A stretch of 64,000 nucleotides of DNA from Bacteroidales bacterium (GTDB lineage: Bacteria > Bacteroidota > Bacteroidia > Bacteroidales > UBA932): assembly GCA_017620335.1 (NCBI GenBank), contig JAFZQO010000023.1:62001-126000 (forward strand), written 5' to 3'. Below the pieces are notes generated by a model, which saw only the letters and a program-made list of their open reading frames with translations, made no database searches and had not been told where the DNA came from. Position 1 is the stretch's first letter, and each line of letters starts with the position of its first letter. Below, one piece after another: positions 17,884 to 26,731 of the stretch. A program made the position numbers and the translations under genes.

Positions 17884-19695
17884 ATGAAAAAGTATATCAT
17901 TTTAGGATTATCCGTTGCACTGGTGGTGTTCTCAACCACTTCGTGCGACCAAGAGCTTCTGAACATCCCGCAGAAAGGCGTCATAGCCTACGAGGATTTC
18001 TACGAGACTGACGAGGATGCCCAGTCGGCCCTTACGGCTGTTTATGCACAGTTCATCAACCTGATCAACGCGCAAGGCAGCAACAATCCGGCTTGGAACG
18101 TGGTTGTGAACGCGATGGGCGACGAGCTTTACTGGGGCGGCGGCAAGAAAGACGGCTCCAGCTCCGGTGCCCAGGACATGAATGAATTCCGCAGCACCTA
18201 TGACAGCACCATCCCCCATATCCGTGTTGTCTACAAGGGCTTGTATTCCCTTATTTATAAATGCAACCTGGTCCTTGACAATTTCTACGGCGAGAGTGGC
18301 GAACTGTGCGACTCACCCGTCAAGAAGCGCTGTGTGGCCGAGGCCCGCGTAATCCGTGCCTGGGCGCATTTCACCCTGGCCACCTTCTGGGGAACCCCGC
18401 CGCTGGTGGAGCACGTGCTCGCCGGTGACGCCCGTCCCACCAACTGCGACCATCAGGTCCTGATGGACTGGTGCATCGCCGAGTTCAAGGCCGCCATACC
18501 CGACCTTGAACCCCGCAAGGGCAAGAATGACAAACCGGGTGCATACAAGGTCACGACAGGTGTCGGTTATGCATTCCTGGGCAAGGCCCAGGTCTTCAAC
18601 AAGGATTGGAGCGGCGCCAAGGAGAGTCTCAAGAAGGTGATTGATTCGGGCAATTACGCCCTGGTTCCCACCGAGGACCTGTGGAACCTCTTCCATATGG
18701 TCGGCGACGGCGATGAGGAGAAGATCCTTGAGATGAACTATATGTACAATTCAGGAATCAGCATGGGCGATTGGAAATACCATTTCCAGCGCAACCAGGC
18801 CCTGTTCCTCCGTAATATCAAGAAATATCCCGAGGTGCTTATCCAGGCCGGAGACGGCTGGGGCAACAACGTCTCTCCCACCAAGCAGTTCATGGATGCC
18901 ATCAATGCGCACGAACCCAACTCCGCCCGTCGCAAGGCATGGTTCGTTTCTTATGAGGAATTCATCACCGATTTCCCCTATCCGCTTGCTGCATCCGAGG
19001 AGAAGGTTCCCGACAAGGATGGCAACAAGGTCAAGGTCTCATACAAGGCCGACGCCGATATGACCAGGGAAGAGAAACTGATGGACTATCGACGGGGTCT
19101 GAACTGCGAGAAGTACGACGAGACCTATGCCAACTACGGTTATTACTTCTTTAAACTCCTTCCCTGGCAGTCGGATCTTATCCCGAACAGCGCGACCGTC
19201 ACGCAGGAAAACCGTATCATCATGCGTTACGCAGAGGTCCTGCTTCTCTACGCCGAGGCCTGTGCGATGACCAACGACAATGACGGACTGAAGTATCTTA
19301 ACATGGTAGCGGAACGCGCAGGCGCGCCCACTTACGACAAACTCACCATGGACAACGTCAAGCAGGAGAAGTGGTTCGAGCTGGCTTGGGAAGGCACCCG
19401 CTTCTGGGATCTGGTCCGCTGGGGCGACGCTCCCACGGTGCTGGCATTCAAGAGCCGCGACGAGACGCCTTACCTCGGCGACGACTTCTATGTACACGGA
19501 TCCAAGGGCAAGAAGACGACCGGCCAGCCGCACAAGGCTCACGTCTATTTCCACGATGACGGATGGGCGGCCAAAGGCGGCGGCTACAAACCCGGCAAGC
19601 ACGAACTCCTTCCGTTCCCGTTCGATGTGATCAGCATCAATCCCTGGAACGAGGAGACGGGCGAAGGCCTCAAGCAGAATCCTGGCTGGGAGTAA
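17884..19695 (+). CDS. SusD/RagB family surface lipoprotein, pair 1
   Basis: A 603-residue lipoprotein with lipobox FSTTSC (Cys near residue 21) followed by the SusD-typical DQELLNIPQKG. The middle has the TPR-like helices of the SusD N-terminal domain (RVIRAWAHFTLATFWGTPPL). The C-terminal part ends with the family pattern RYAEVLLLYAEACA, EKWFELAWEGTRFWDLVRW and KQNPGW. SusD proteins cap the SusC channel and bind the glycan. It starts 12 nt after the susC stop and is followed by a terminator at 19719-19750, which closes the first unit. Confidence 0.94.
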   Translation: MKKYIILGLSVALVVFSTTSCDQELLNIPQKGVIAYEDFYETDEDAQSALTAVYAQFINLINAQGSNNPAWNVVVNAMGDELYWGGGKKDGSSSGAQDMNEFRSTYDSTIPHIRVVYKGLYSLIYKCNLVLDNFYGESGELCDSPVKKRCVAEARVIRAWAHFTLATFWGTPPLVEHVLAGDARPTNCDHQVLMDWCIAEFKAAIPDLEPRKGKNDKPGAYKVTTGVGYAFLGKAQVFNKDWSGAKESLKKVIDSGNYALVPTEDLWNLFHMVGDGDEEKILEMNYMYNSGISMGDWKYHFQRNQALFLRNIKKYPEVLIQAGDGWGNNVSPTKQFMDAINAHEPNSARRKAWFVSYEEFITDFPYPLAASEEKVPDKDGNKVKVSYKADADMTREEKLMDYRRGLNCEKYDETYANYGYYFFKLLPWQSDLIPNSATVTQENRIIMRYAEVLLLYAEACAMTNDNDGLKYLNMVAERAGAPTYDKLTMDNVKQEKWFELAWEGTRFWDLVRWGDAPTVLAFKSRDETPYLGDDFYVHGSKGKKTTGQPHKAHVYFHDDGWAAKGGGYKPGKHELLPFPFDVISINPWNEETGEGLKQNPGWE

Positions 19696-19718
19696 TCCTC
19701 CGGATGTATCTTTAGAAT

Positions 19719-19750
19719 CAGGTCGTGCAGATGCACGGCCTGTTTTTTTG
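19719..19750 (+). terminator. Rho-independent terminator after susD pair 1
   Basis: The stem CAGGTCGTGC (19719-19728) pairs with GCACGGCCTG (19733-19742) with G-U wobble and a 4-nt loop. It is followed by a run of seven T and, after one G, another seven T. It lies 23 nt past the susD stop. Confidence 0.8.
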
Positions 19751-19777
19751 TTTTTTTATGGAAATAGACTAATTTTG
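19747..19777 (+). promoter_or_regulatory. Promoter of second susC
   Basis: TTTG at 19747-19750 and TAATTTTG at 19770-19777, 19 nt apart, match the Bacteroidota consensus. The -33 box is the end of the upstream terminator's T-tract, so terminator and promoter share bases. Transcription from about 19784 would give a leader of about 124 nt before the ATG at 19908. No structure in the leader stands out. Confidence 0.7.
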
Positions 19778-19907
19778 GACAATGAAAACCGACCATTAAC
19801 ACTACTAACCATGTTTAACCGTTAAACCATTATTGGCGATGCCCTGAAACTATCGCTTATCAAGCTATTTCTACCACCAATTCAATAACTGATTAATAAT
19901 CGATTTT

Positions 19908-22900
19908 ATGAAGAAACTACTTCTACAGCGGTTTCTGCCGCTTCTCTTTGGTATGCTCATCTGCATACCGGTAGTTTTCGGTCAAAATCAAGTTGCCGTC
20001 AAGGGTAAGGTCCTGGATGCCGACGGACAGCCTGTCATAGGCGCCGGCATCATCCAGAAAGGCACCACCAATGGCGTGACAACCGATCTTGACGGTAATT
20101 TCTCATTCGTCGTGCCCGCGGGTTCGGTCCTGGAGATATCCTCAATCGGATATGCCACCCAGGAGGTGACCGCGGCGCCGACTGTCAACGTAACCCTCCT
20201 GGAGGAGGCCACGGCCCTTGAGGAGACCATCGTAGTCGGTTACGGCACCCAGAAGAAGGCCTCGTTGACAAGCGCCATCTCCAACATCCGAAGCGAGGAG
20301 CTCACGGCCACCAAGCAGAGCGACGTCCTCGCCTCGCTGCAGGGCAAGGTCCCGGGACTCCAGATCCGCCAGAGGACCGGCGACGCCGGTGACTTCAACA
20401 CCGACCTCAAGCTCCGCGGTTATGACGAGCCCCTCGTCATCGTGGACGGCCTGGTCAGGACAGCACCCCGCAGAAGCCAGGAAACCAATACCTCCTACTC
20501 CAACAGTAGCTCCGCCGTCCTGGCCCAGCTGAATCCGGAGGACATCGAAAGCATCTCCGTGCTGAAGGACGCTTCCGCGGCTATCTACGGCATGGGTTCC
20601 GAGAACGGAGTCATCCTCGTGACCACCAAGCAGGGTACCATCGGAGCCCCGACTGTGAAGTATTCCAACAGGTTCTCTTTCGGCGTGCCTACCGCACTCC
20701 CCGACGAGGTCGACATCCTCACATGGTTCAAGGAGGCGAACGAGATGTACGCCAACGTGGGTAAGGGAGCAGTGTATTCGCAGGAACTCATCGACCATTA
20801 CCTCAACGGCGACGAGGGCTGGACGGACAACAAGTGGTACTCGCAGTTCTACAGGAAGTTCTCCTTCCAGCAGAACCACCAGGTTTCCGTGAACGGAGGT
20901 ACCAACCAGACCCAGTATTACATGAGTCTCTCCCTCAATACAGATAACGGTATCCTTAACGGTCCACAGCTCGGATACAAGAGCATCTCCTGGCAGGGCA
21001 ACGTCACCACCAACGTCACCAAGAACCTCAAGGTCGTCTATCAGTCGTCCCTGAACTGGAACTACAAGGTGGGTACTCCCGCCAACGCCAACCAGAACTT
21101 CTACACCAGAGGTCTGTATTCCGAGCGCTGGGTTCCCTGGAACGTTCCCAGCAACCCTTCCCACTGGTCCTACAACCCCGGCAACGAGAGCCGCAACGCC
21201 ATCGGCGCCCTGAACGGGGCCAACGGATACGACAAGACCAAGAACAACAGCTTCACCAACAACCTTAACGCCACGTACACCGTGCCGTTCATCAAGGGAC
21301 TCAAGATCCAGGGACAGGCCTCCTATGACCTCCAGGCCCGCGAGACCCGCCAGCTCACCATCGCGTTCCCGCTGTACGACTGGCAGACCGACGAGCAGGT
21401 TTCCAAGAACAAGGACGACAACGCCCTCATGGAGAGATGGTACAAGCGTTCGACCCTTTACGGAAAGATCCAGGCCAACTATTCCGGTACCTTCGGCAAG
21501 CACAATGTCGGCGCCATGGTGGCCGCCGAGGCCAACCTTCAGTGGACGAGCGAGCTCCGCGGCGAACGCAAATACGGCGAGTTCTACACCCACGACATCC
21601 TGAACCAGGCAGTCGAATCCACCGCCGAAAACTACGGAACCAGGTCGAGCAACGCGAAGGCCGGCTACATCGGCCGCATCAACTACGAGTACGCCGGCAA
21701 GTATCTGGTCGAGGTAATGGCCCGTTACGACGGCTCGTACTTCTATGCCCCAGGATTCCGCTGGGCTTTCCTCCCTTCATATTCCCTTGGCTGGAGAGTC
21801 TCTGAAGAGCCTTTCTTCAAGGCCATCTTCCCTTGGATGACCAACCTCAAGCTCCGCTGGTCCGACGGTATCTCCGGAGGTAACCAGGGTTCCGCATACC
21901 AGTATCTGCTCGGTTACACCCAGTCCGGCACGAACTTCATGTTCGCGGACAACTCCCCGGTCATGGGTTACCGCAGCACCCAGGTGGCTGAAACCCTCCT
22001 TTCCTGGACCAGGACGTACATGAGGGACTTCGGTTTCGACTGGGAGATCAACAGGGGTATCATCGGAGGTTCCGTCGACTGGTTCTGGAGGGAACAGACC
22101 GGCAAGGCCGCCAAGGTGGCTTCGTCTCTTCCTGATATGTACGGTATCAACGTCCCGCAGATGAACCTCGACTCGACGGAGAACGTCGGTATCGACATGG
22201 AGCTCTCGCACAGGATGCGCTTCAAGGACTTCAACTACCGCGTCACCGCGACCGCGACCTTCGCCCGCGAGCGTGATACCTACCAGCAGGCTGAGCGTTC
22301 GGCCATCTACCACTCTTCACAGGAGTACTATGACAGCCATACCGAAGGCCGCTGGGACAACGCCATGGATGGCAAGTATTACGAGTGGAATGGAAAGGGC
22401 CAGTTCAAGGACTGGAACGAGATCTTCGACTATCCCGTCCTGTACAGCACCTCAAGTAGCAAGAAGAGCAACATGGCCGAGATGCTCCCGGGTATGTACA
22501 AGATCGACGACTACAACGGTGACGGCGTCATCACGAAGCAGGATAGGCATTATTCCTGGAAGGAAGGCAACCCGCCCCTCCAGTTCGGTCTGATGATCTT
22601 CTTGGAATACAAGCACTTCGACCTCAGCGCCACCTTCAACGGCGCGGCCCTGAGCCACAAAAAGATGCAGATGTCTGGAGGTATGGGCTACGGTTGGAGC
22701 AAGACATTGTTCGTCAACCATCTTGACCACTACCGTCTCGCCGAAGGCTACGACGACCCGCGCGACCCGAATTCCGTCTGGGTGCCCGGTTACTGGCCGG
22801 CCCTCGCCCCTGCTACCGGAGCGGAGGATGAAAGCTCGAACGCAACCTACCGCTATACCCAGCCTTACTCCTGGGTCAACAACGCCTTCTTCCGCCTGAA

Positions 22901-23114
22901 GAGTCTGGAGATTGGATATACCGTTCCCAAGTCCGTCGTCAGCAAGCTTGGCCTCAAGAGCGTACGCGTACATGCCAGCGGCACCAACCTCCTCACCATC
23001 TGTAATCCCATCGTAAAGGTCTGGGACCCCGAGACCTACCAGTCTTCGAGGCGAGGAGCCTCGGGCGCGCCTCTGCTCAAGACTTTCGTTATCGGAACAA
23101 GCATCAGCTTCTAA
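19908..23114 (+). CDS. SusC/RagA family TonB-dependent transporter, pair 2
   Basis: A 1068-residue SusC homologue. It has a signal peptide (MKKLLLQRFLPLLFGMLICI, cleaved before QNQVAV), a carboxypeptidase-regulatory-like domain (about 27-105), the TonB-box region LEETIVVGYG, a plug with VIVDGLVRT, and a beta-barrel ending in GTSISF. No STN domain is present. It differs clearly from the first SusC through the barrel, so this is not a recent duplication. It starts the second unit (susC-susD-DUF3823) under its own promoter and ends 12 nt before susD, the same spacing as in pair 1. Confidence 0.95.
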   Translation: MKKLLLQRFLPLLFGMLICIPVVFGQNQVAVKGKVLDADGQPVIGAGIIQKGTTNGVTTDLDGNFSFVVPAGSVLEISSIGYATQEVTAAPTVNVTLLEEATALEETIVVGYGTQKKASLTSAISNIRSEELTATKQSDVLASLQGKVPGLQIRQRTGDAGDFNTDLKLRGYDEPLVIVDGLVRTAPRRSQETNTSYSNSSSAVLAQLNPEDIESISVLKDASAAIYGMGSENGVILVTTKQGTIGAPTVKYSNRFSFGVPTALPDEVDILTWFKEANEMYANVGKGAVYSQELIDHYLNGDEGWTDNKWYSQFYRKFSFQQNHQVSVNGGTNQTQYYMSLSLNTDNGILNGPQLGYKSISWQGNVTTNVTKNLKVVYQSSLNWNYKVGTPANANQNFYTRGLYSERWVPWNVPSNPSHWSYNPGNESRNAIGALNGANGYDKTKNNSFTNNLNATYTVPFIKGLKIQGQASYDLQARETRQLTIAFPLYDWQTDEQVSKNKDDNALMERWYKRSTLYGKIQANYSGTFGKHNVGAMVAAEANLQWTSELRGERKYGEFYTHDILNQAVESTAENYGTRSSNAKAGYIGRINYEYAGKYLVEVMARYDGSYFYAPGFRWAFLPSYSLGWRVSEEPFFKAIFPWMTNLKLRWSDGISGGNQGSAYQYLLGYTQSGTNFMFADNSPVMGYRSTQVAETLLSWTRTYMRDFGFDWEINRGIIGGSVDWFWREQTGKAAKVASSLPDMYGINVPQMNLDSTENVGIDMELSHRMRFKDFNYRVTATATFARERDTYQQAERSAIYHSSQEYYDSHTEGRWDNAMDGKYYEWNGKGQFKDWNEIFDYPVLYSTSSSKKSNMAEMLPGMYKIDDYNGDGVITKQDRHYSWKEGNPPLQFGLMIFLEYKHFDLSATFNGAALSHKKMQMSGGMGYGWSKTLFVNHLDHYRLAEGYDDPRDPNSVWVPGYWPALAPATGAEDESSNATYRYTQPYSWVNNAFFRLKSLEIGYTVPKSVVSKLGLKSVRVHASGTNLLTICNPIVKVWDPETYQSSRRGASGAPLLKTFVIGTSISF

Positions 23115-23126
23115 TACCATTGAGAG

Positions 23127-25058
23127 ATGAAAAAGATTTTCAGATATACATTTGCCATCGTCCTCGGCCTCTCGCTCCTTTCCTGCGACAAGCTGTTCGA
23201 CAGCCTGGAGGGCGACCTCACCAGGATGTCCGAGGATGACATCACATCGAGCCAGGGTGGTATGGAGAGGCTTCTCTCGGATGTGTACAACACCATCCCC
23301 ATTAACGCCTTCAACTCACTGGACCAGTACACGATGCTGGCCACGTATTCGAAGAGCAACGACTACTCCATCAACGTGACCGGCTATTGGAACTACACCA
23401 ACATGCGCTCGATCAACAGTTTCATCCAGAAGGTCGACGTGGCCCTGGAGAAGAAGGCCATCAACCAGGCGACCCGCGACCAGATGCTCGGCGAGGCCAT
23501 TTTCGCCCGCGCATACTGCTATTTCGCCTCCGTGAGGAAATACGGCGGAGTCCCCATCGTCACCGAGCCGTTGGATGACCAGTATGACGGTGACGAGAAC
23601 CTGGGCCTCTATGTCCCGAGAAGCACCGAAAAGGAAACTTGGGATTTCGTGATTTCCGAGCTGGACAAGGCGGCAGAATTGCTCCCGGATGAGCCGAAAG
23701 GCGGGAACTACCGCGCCACCAAGTGGGCGGCCCTCGCCCTCCAGTCCCGCGTGGCCCTGTATGCGGCTTCCGTAAGCAAGTACTGGAACAGGGAGACCAT
23801 CCCCTCCAGCTACAAGGCAGTTTCGGAAAAACTTACCTACATGGAGGCTTCTTACGCCGACGCCTATTATGCCAAGTGCATCGAGGCCTGCGAGAAGATC
23901 ATCAACTCCGGCAAGTTCTCCCTCTACGGCGGAGCCACCACCTCCGTCTCCAAGGCTAAGGACAACCTGACCGCCCTCTTCGTTGAGCGCCAGGACTGCG
24001 AGTTCATCTTCGGCAAGTCCTTCAAGGACGGCACGGCGGATGCGGACAACGGCTTCGACCGCTCCAATTCCCCGAACCAGTCGCACGGTACCGGCACCAA
24101 CGCCGGCTGGGGCAACTACTCCATCACTTCGGACATGGTCGACCTCTTCGATGACTACACTGCCTCCGGCGCCCGCGCCGACGGTACCATCAAGACCCGC
24201 AACGACGGACAGGAGGACATCTATTTCGCCCAGGTAGTCAACGCTGCGTCCTCATTCGACAAGAACGCCGACTTCATCAAGTACGACAATCCCCAGGATC
24301 CGTTCCTGAACAAAGATGCCCGTTTCCAGGCCTGGGTGCTCTATCCGGGATGCGAGTTCCGCGGCAAGACCATCGTGGCGCAGGGCGGTATCTGGCTCCC
24401 CGACGGAAAGGTTGAGTTCTACCAGGAGAAGTCCTATAAAGTGAACGGTACGACCTATTACGAGCTCGGAGCCGAGACCCAGGGAGGCATGTCCGCCTTC
24501 ATCGACATCGGAAACAAGGGAACGAGCAACCACTCCTATTTCTGGAGCACCTGCTTCGGTATCAGGAAGTTCCTGGATCCTACCGGTCCCCTTGACAAGT
24601 CCACCAATCCCTGGTGCGACATACGCTATGCGGAGGTCCTGCTGAACTACGCCGAGGCTTATGCCGAGAGCGGCCACGGCAATGCCGCCACCGCGAAGAA
24701 GGTCCTCAACGACATCCGCCACAGGGCTGCCTTCACCGACGACATCGAGCCTACGCTGGAGAACGTTCTCCACGAGCGCAGGGTCGAATTCGCCTTCGAG
24801 GGCCACGAGACCTATACGCTCTGGCGCCGCCGCGAGTATCTCAGCACCCGTTCGGGCGGTCCTTACCGCAAGCACGCCGTGATACCGGTCCTCGACCTCC
24901 GCGACGGTACTCCAAAGTATATCTTCCCGCGTGTGAACGCCTATTGGAGCGATGTACAGAACTCCACCACCGGTGTCAACACCGACCTGCTGGATTACTA
25001 CGCCGCTATCCCGAACTTCTCCGAAAACCGCCTGACCGTCAATCCTTCCCAGGAATAA
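23127..25058 (+). CDS. SusD/RagB family surface lipoprotein, pair 2
   Basis: A 643-residue lipoprotein with lipobox LSLLSC (Cys near residue 15), followed by SusD N-terminal TPR helices (EAIFARAYCYFASVRKYGG) and the C-terminal pattern RYAEVLLNYAEAYAES, LNDIRHRAAF and ERRVEFAFEGHETYTLWRR. It pairs with the SusC 12 nt upstream and would bind glycan at the surface. A DUF3823 lipoprotein gene follows 16 nt later and belongs to the same unit. Confidence 0.94.
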   Translation: MKKIFRYTFAIVLGLSLLSCDKLFDSLEGDLTRMSEDDITSSQGGMERLLSDVYNTIPINAFNSLDQYTMLATYSKSNDYSINVTGYWNYTNMRSINSFIQKVDVALEKKAINQATRDQMLGEAIFARAYCYFASVRKYGGVPIVTEPLDDQYDGDENLGLYVPRSTEKETWDFVISELDKAAELLPDEPKGGNYRATKWAALALQSRVALYAASVSKYWNRETIPSSYKAVSEKLTYMEASYADAYYAKCIEACEKIINSGKFSLYGGATTSVSKAKDNLTALFVERQDCEFIFGKSFKDGTADADNGFDRSNSPNQSHGTGTNAGWGNYSITSDMVDLFDDYTASGARADGTIKTRNDGQEDIYFAQVVNAASSFDKNADFIKYDNPQDPFLNKDARFQAWVLYPGCEFRGKTIVAQGGIWLPDGKVEFYQEKSYKVNGTTYYELGAETQGGMSAFIDIGNKGTSNHSYFWSTCFGIRKFLDPTGPLDKSTNPWCDIRYAEVLLNYAEAYAESGHGNAATAKKVLNDIRHRAAFTDDIEPTLENVLHERRVEFAFEGHETYTLWRRREYLSTRSGGPYRKHAVIPVLDLRDGTPKYIFPRVNAYWSDVQNSTTGVNTDLLDYYAAIPNFSENRLTVNPSQE

Positions 25059-25074
25059 TAAAAGAAACAGCATT

Positions 25075-25869
25075 ATGAAAAAGATATTCGTATTACTTTC
25101 ACTGATCGTCCTGGCCACCTCCTGCGACTGGTTCGTCTTCGACAACCAGGAGTACTATAACGCCCAGGTCGAAGGAAGGATCCTCGATAGCAAGACCGGA
25201 CAGCCGATGCAGTTCGCCTTCCCGAACACGAGCAAGATATCCATTATCGAGGAGGGCTGGAAGGATCTGGCCGGCGACCCGGCCGAGAAAGCCCAGGACT
25301 GGTACGTCAAGTGCAACGGCACATACGTGAACAAACTCGTATGGGCGGCCAAGTACCGCATGGAGACCAAGAAGCAGAACTTCTACCCGGTCAGCATACC
25401 GTTCGAGCTGAAGAAAGGCGCGAACACCGTGGATTTCACGGTGACGCCGTACTGCCGCATCCTGGATCCCGTCATCACCTATGAGGACGGCAAGATCGTC
25501 GCCCGCTTCAAGGTAGAGATCGAGGATAAGTCCCTGACTCCCAACGTCGACGTCGCCCTCTTCGGCTTCACCGACAGGTGGGTCAGCGACGGCAACAACA
25601 ACTTCGACTTCGACAAGGTCCAGAAGGAAGGCAAGCTGAAGAAGATTAAGAACGCCGACGGCCAGAGCGTCATCGAGCTCAAGATCGACCCCACCAAGGA
25701 GAGCGGCATGCAGTTCGTCTACAAGAGGAACCACTATCTCCGTATCGGCGCCGTGGCTACGGGCAGCGAGAACTCCGGCAAGTGCTACAACTTCTCCCCG
25801 GTGTTCAAGATGTCCAGCGACTTCCTGACAGTCGAGGAAGTGACCAGCTGGGATGAGGACGATTATTAG
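25075..25869 (+). CDS. DUF3823-type surface lipoprotein of the second Sus unit
   Basis: A 264-residue lipoprotein with lipobox LATSC (Cys near residue 18), then a beta-rich domain beginning EYYNAQVEGRILDSKTGQPM, which is the DUF3823 pattern, followed by a second beta domain. Such proteins occur after susD in many PULs, in the position of SusE/SusF, and are assumed to bind glycan outside the cell. It starts 16 nt after susD and is followed by the strong terminator at 25893-25927. Its ligand cannot be told from sequence. Confidence 0.8.
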   Translation: MKKIFVLLSLIVLATSCDWFVFDNQEYYNAQVEGRILDSKTGQPMQFAFPNTSKISIIEEGWKDLAGDPAEKAQDWYVKCNGTYVNKLVWAAKYRMETKKQNFYPVSIPFELKKGANTVDFTVTPYCRILDPVITYEDGKIVARFKVEIEDKSLTPNVDVALFGFTDRWVSDGNNNFDFDKVQKEGKLKKIKNADGQSVIELKIDPTKESGMQFVYKRNHYLRIGAVATGSENSGKCYNFSPVFKMSSDFLTVEEVTSWDEDDY

Positions 25870-25892
25870 ACGACCTTACTCTCCATGAACAG

Positions 25893-25927
25893 ACAGGCCG
25901 GGATTGGATTCCCGGCCTGTTTTTTTG
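25893..25927. terminator. Strong terminator at the end of the second Sus unit
   Basis: A perfect 11-bp stem, ACAGGCCGGGA (25893-25903) and TCCCGGCCTGT (25910-25920), has a 6-nt loop and then a T-run of about seven. It stands between the convergent DUF3823 gene and the lipoprotein gene ending at 25929, whose stop codon is just downstream, so it may serve both strands. Confidence 0.88.
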
Positions 25928-25928
25928 C

Positions 25929-26675
25929 TTATTGCCTTGCTCCGAAGACGGCCCGGACGTTCATGCCGTGGGCCCTGACCCATGTGTGCAGGTGCATGCT
26001 CGTGAAATGGGCGGTCTTGACCTCGGGGGAGACCAGCATGAATATGGCGGTGGACGGGTTGTGATACTCGAGCATCAGGGGATTGTCGGTGTAATCGATC
26101 TCATCCGACCAGTAATACCCCGCATAGTTCCTGCCCTTGGGAGACATTGTGTCCTCACACAGGCCTCCGGCGGGGAACAGAATGCTCTTTCCAGTCTTGG
26201 TGCTTGTCAGTTTCAGGCAGTCGATGCCGTCTATGGTTTCCACTGACTGGGTAATGAACGGACAATCAATCAATTCCTGCATCTCCTCAGGAGTAGGGGT
26301 GCGCCATTGTCCGCCGTACAGGACATGTGCGATATCGTCCTCCTGCTTCAGACGGATCCGGTAGTCAGGACTGGTTCCGTAGGCCGGGTTGTTGTTGTAT
26401 TTGGTCAGCGTATTGTAGGAGTGTCCCCATGCGTATGTCCCCCACTTGTAATAAGTGTCCTTGGGTGCGGCCTCGCCCCAGGCGACATAGTATCCCGTCC
26501 CTCCGGGTTTCGAGGCTCCCACGTCAAAGGATGCCCATTTGACTGAAAGCCCGAGGTCCACGGCCTCGGGGACGACGACCTTTTCCGGAGTCTCCTCTTC
26601 CGCCTTCCCGCAGGAGAAGGCAAGGAGCGAAAGGAGGACGCCTGCAAGGAGGGGGAGTATATGCTTAGTGCCCAT
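25929..26675 (-). CDS. FISUMP-domain lipoprotein
   Basis: A 248-residue lipoprotein with a signal peptide and lipobox LLAFSC (Cys near residue 22). A linker rich in Glu and Pro is followed by VDLGLSVKWASFDVGASKPG and YYVAWGEA. This is the hallmark of the domain first described as the Fibrobacter succinogenes major paralogous domain and widespread in Bacteroidales surface lipoproteins. GQWRTPTPEEMQEL is a second conserved block. The function is unknown. A role in surface binding is only suggested by the neighbouring glycan genes. It is divergent from the next lipoprotein gene, with promoter boxes 2 nt apart. Confidence 0.78.
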   Translation of the reverse strand: MGTKHILPLLAGVLLSLLAFSCGKAEEETPEKVVVPEAVDLGLSVKWASFDVGASKPGGTGYYVAWGEAAPKDTYYKWGTYAWGHSYNTLTKYNNNPAYGTSPDYRIRLKQEDDIAHVLYGGQWRTPTPEEMQELIDCPFITQSVETIDGIDCLKLTSTKTGKSILFPAGGLCEDTMSPKGRNYAGYYWSDEIDYTDNPLMLEYHNPSTAIFMLVSPEVKTAHFTSMHLHTWVRAHGMNVRAVFGARQ

Positions 26676-26694
26676 GATCCGTTATGATTCTTCG

Positions 26695-26712
26695 CAAAAA
26701 TAACTATTTTTG
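26695..26712. promoter_or_regulatory. Back-to-back -7 boxes of two divergent lipoprotein genes
   Basis: CAAAAATA (26695-26702, minus strand TATTTTTG) and TATTTTTG (26705-26712) both match TAnnTTTG and are separated by only AC, giving a near-perfect 18-nt palindrome. Both lie 19 nt from their start codons (26675 and 26732). No TTTG is found at the -33 positions. Confidence 0.6.
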
Positions 26713-26731
26713 TAATAATGAACCCTATCGC

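Noticed and set aside
14767-25058. Recent duplication of the two susC/susD pairs
   Set aside because: Signal peptides, barrels and SusD sequences differ throughout and share only family motifs, so they are old paralogues.
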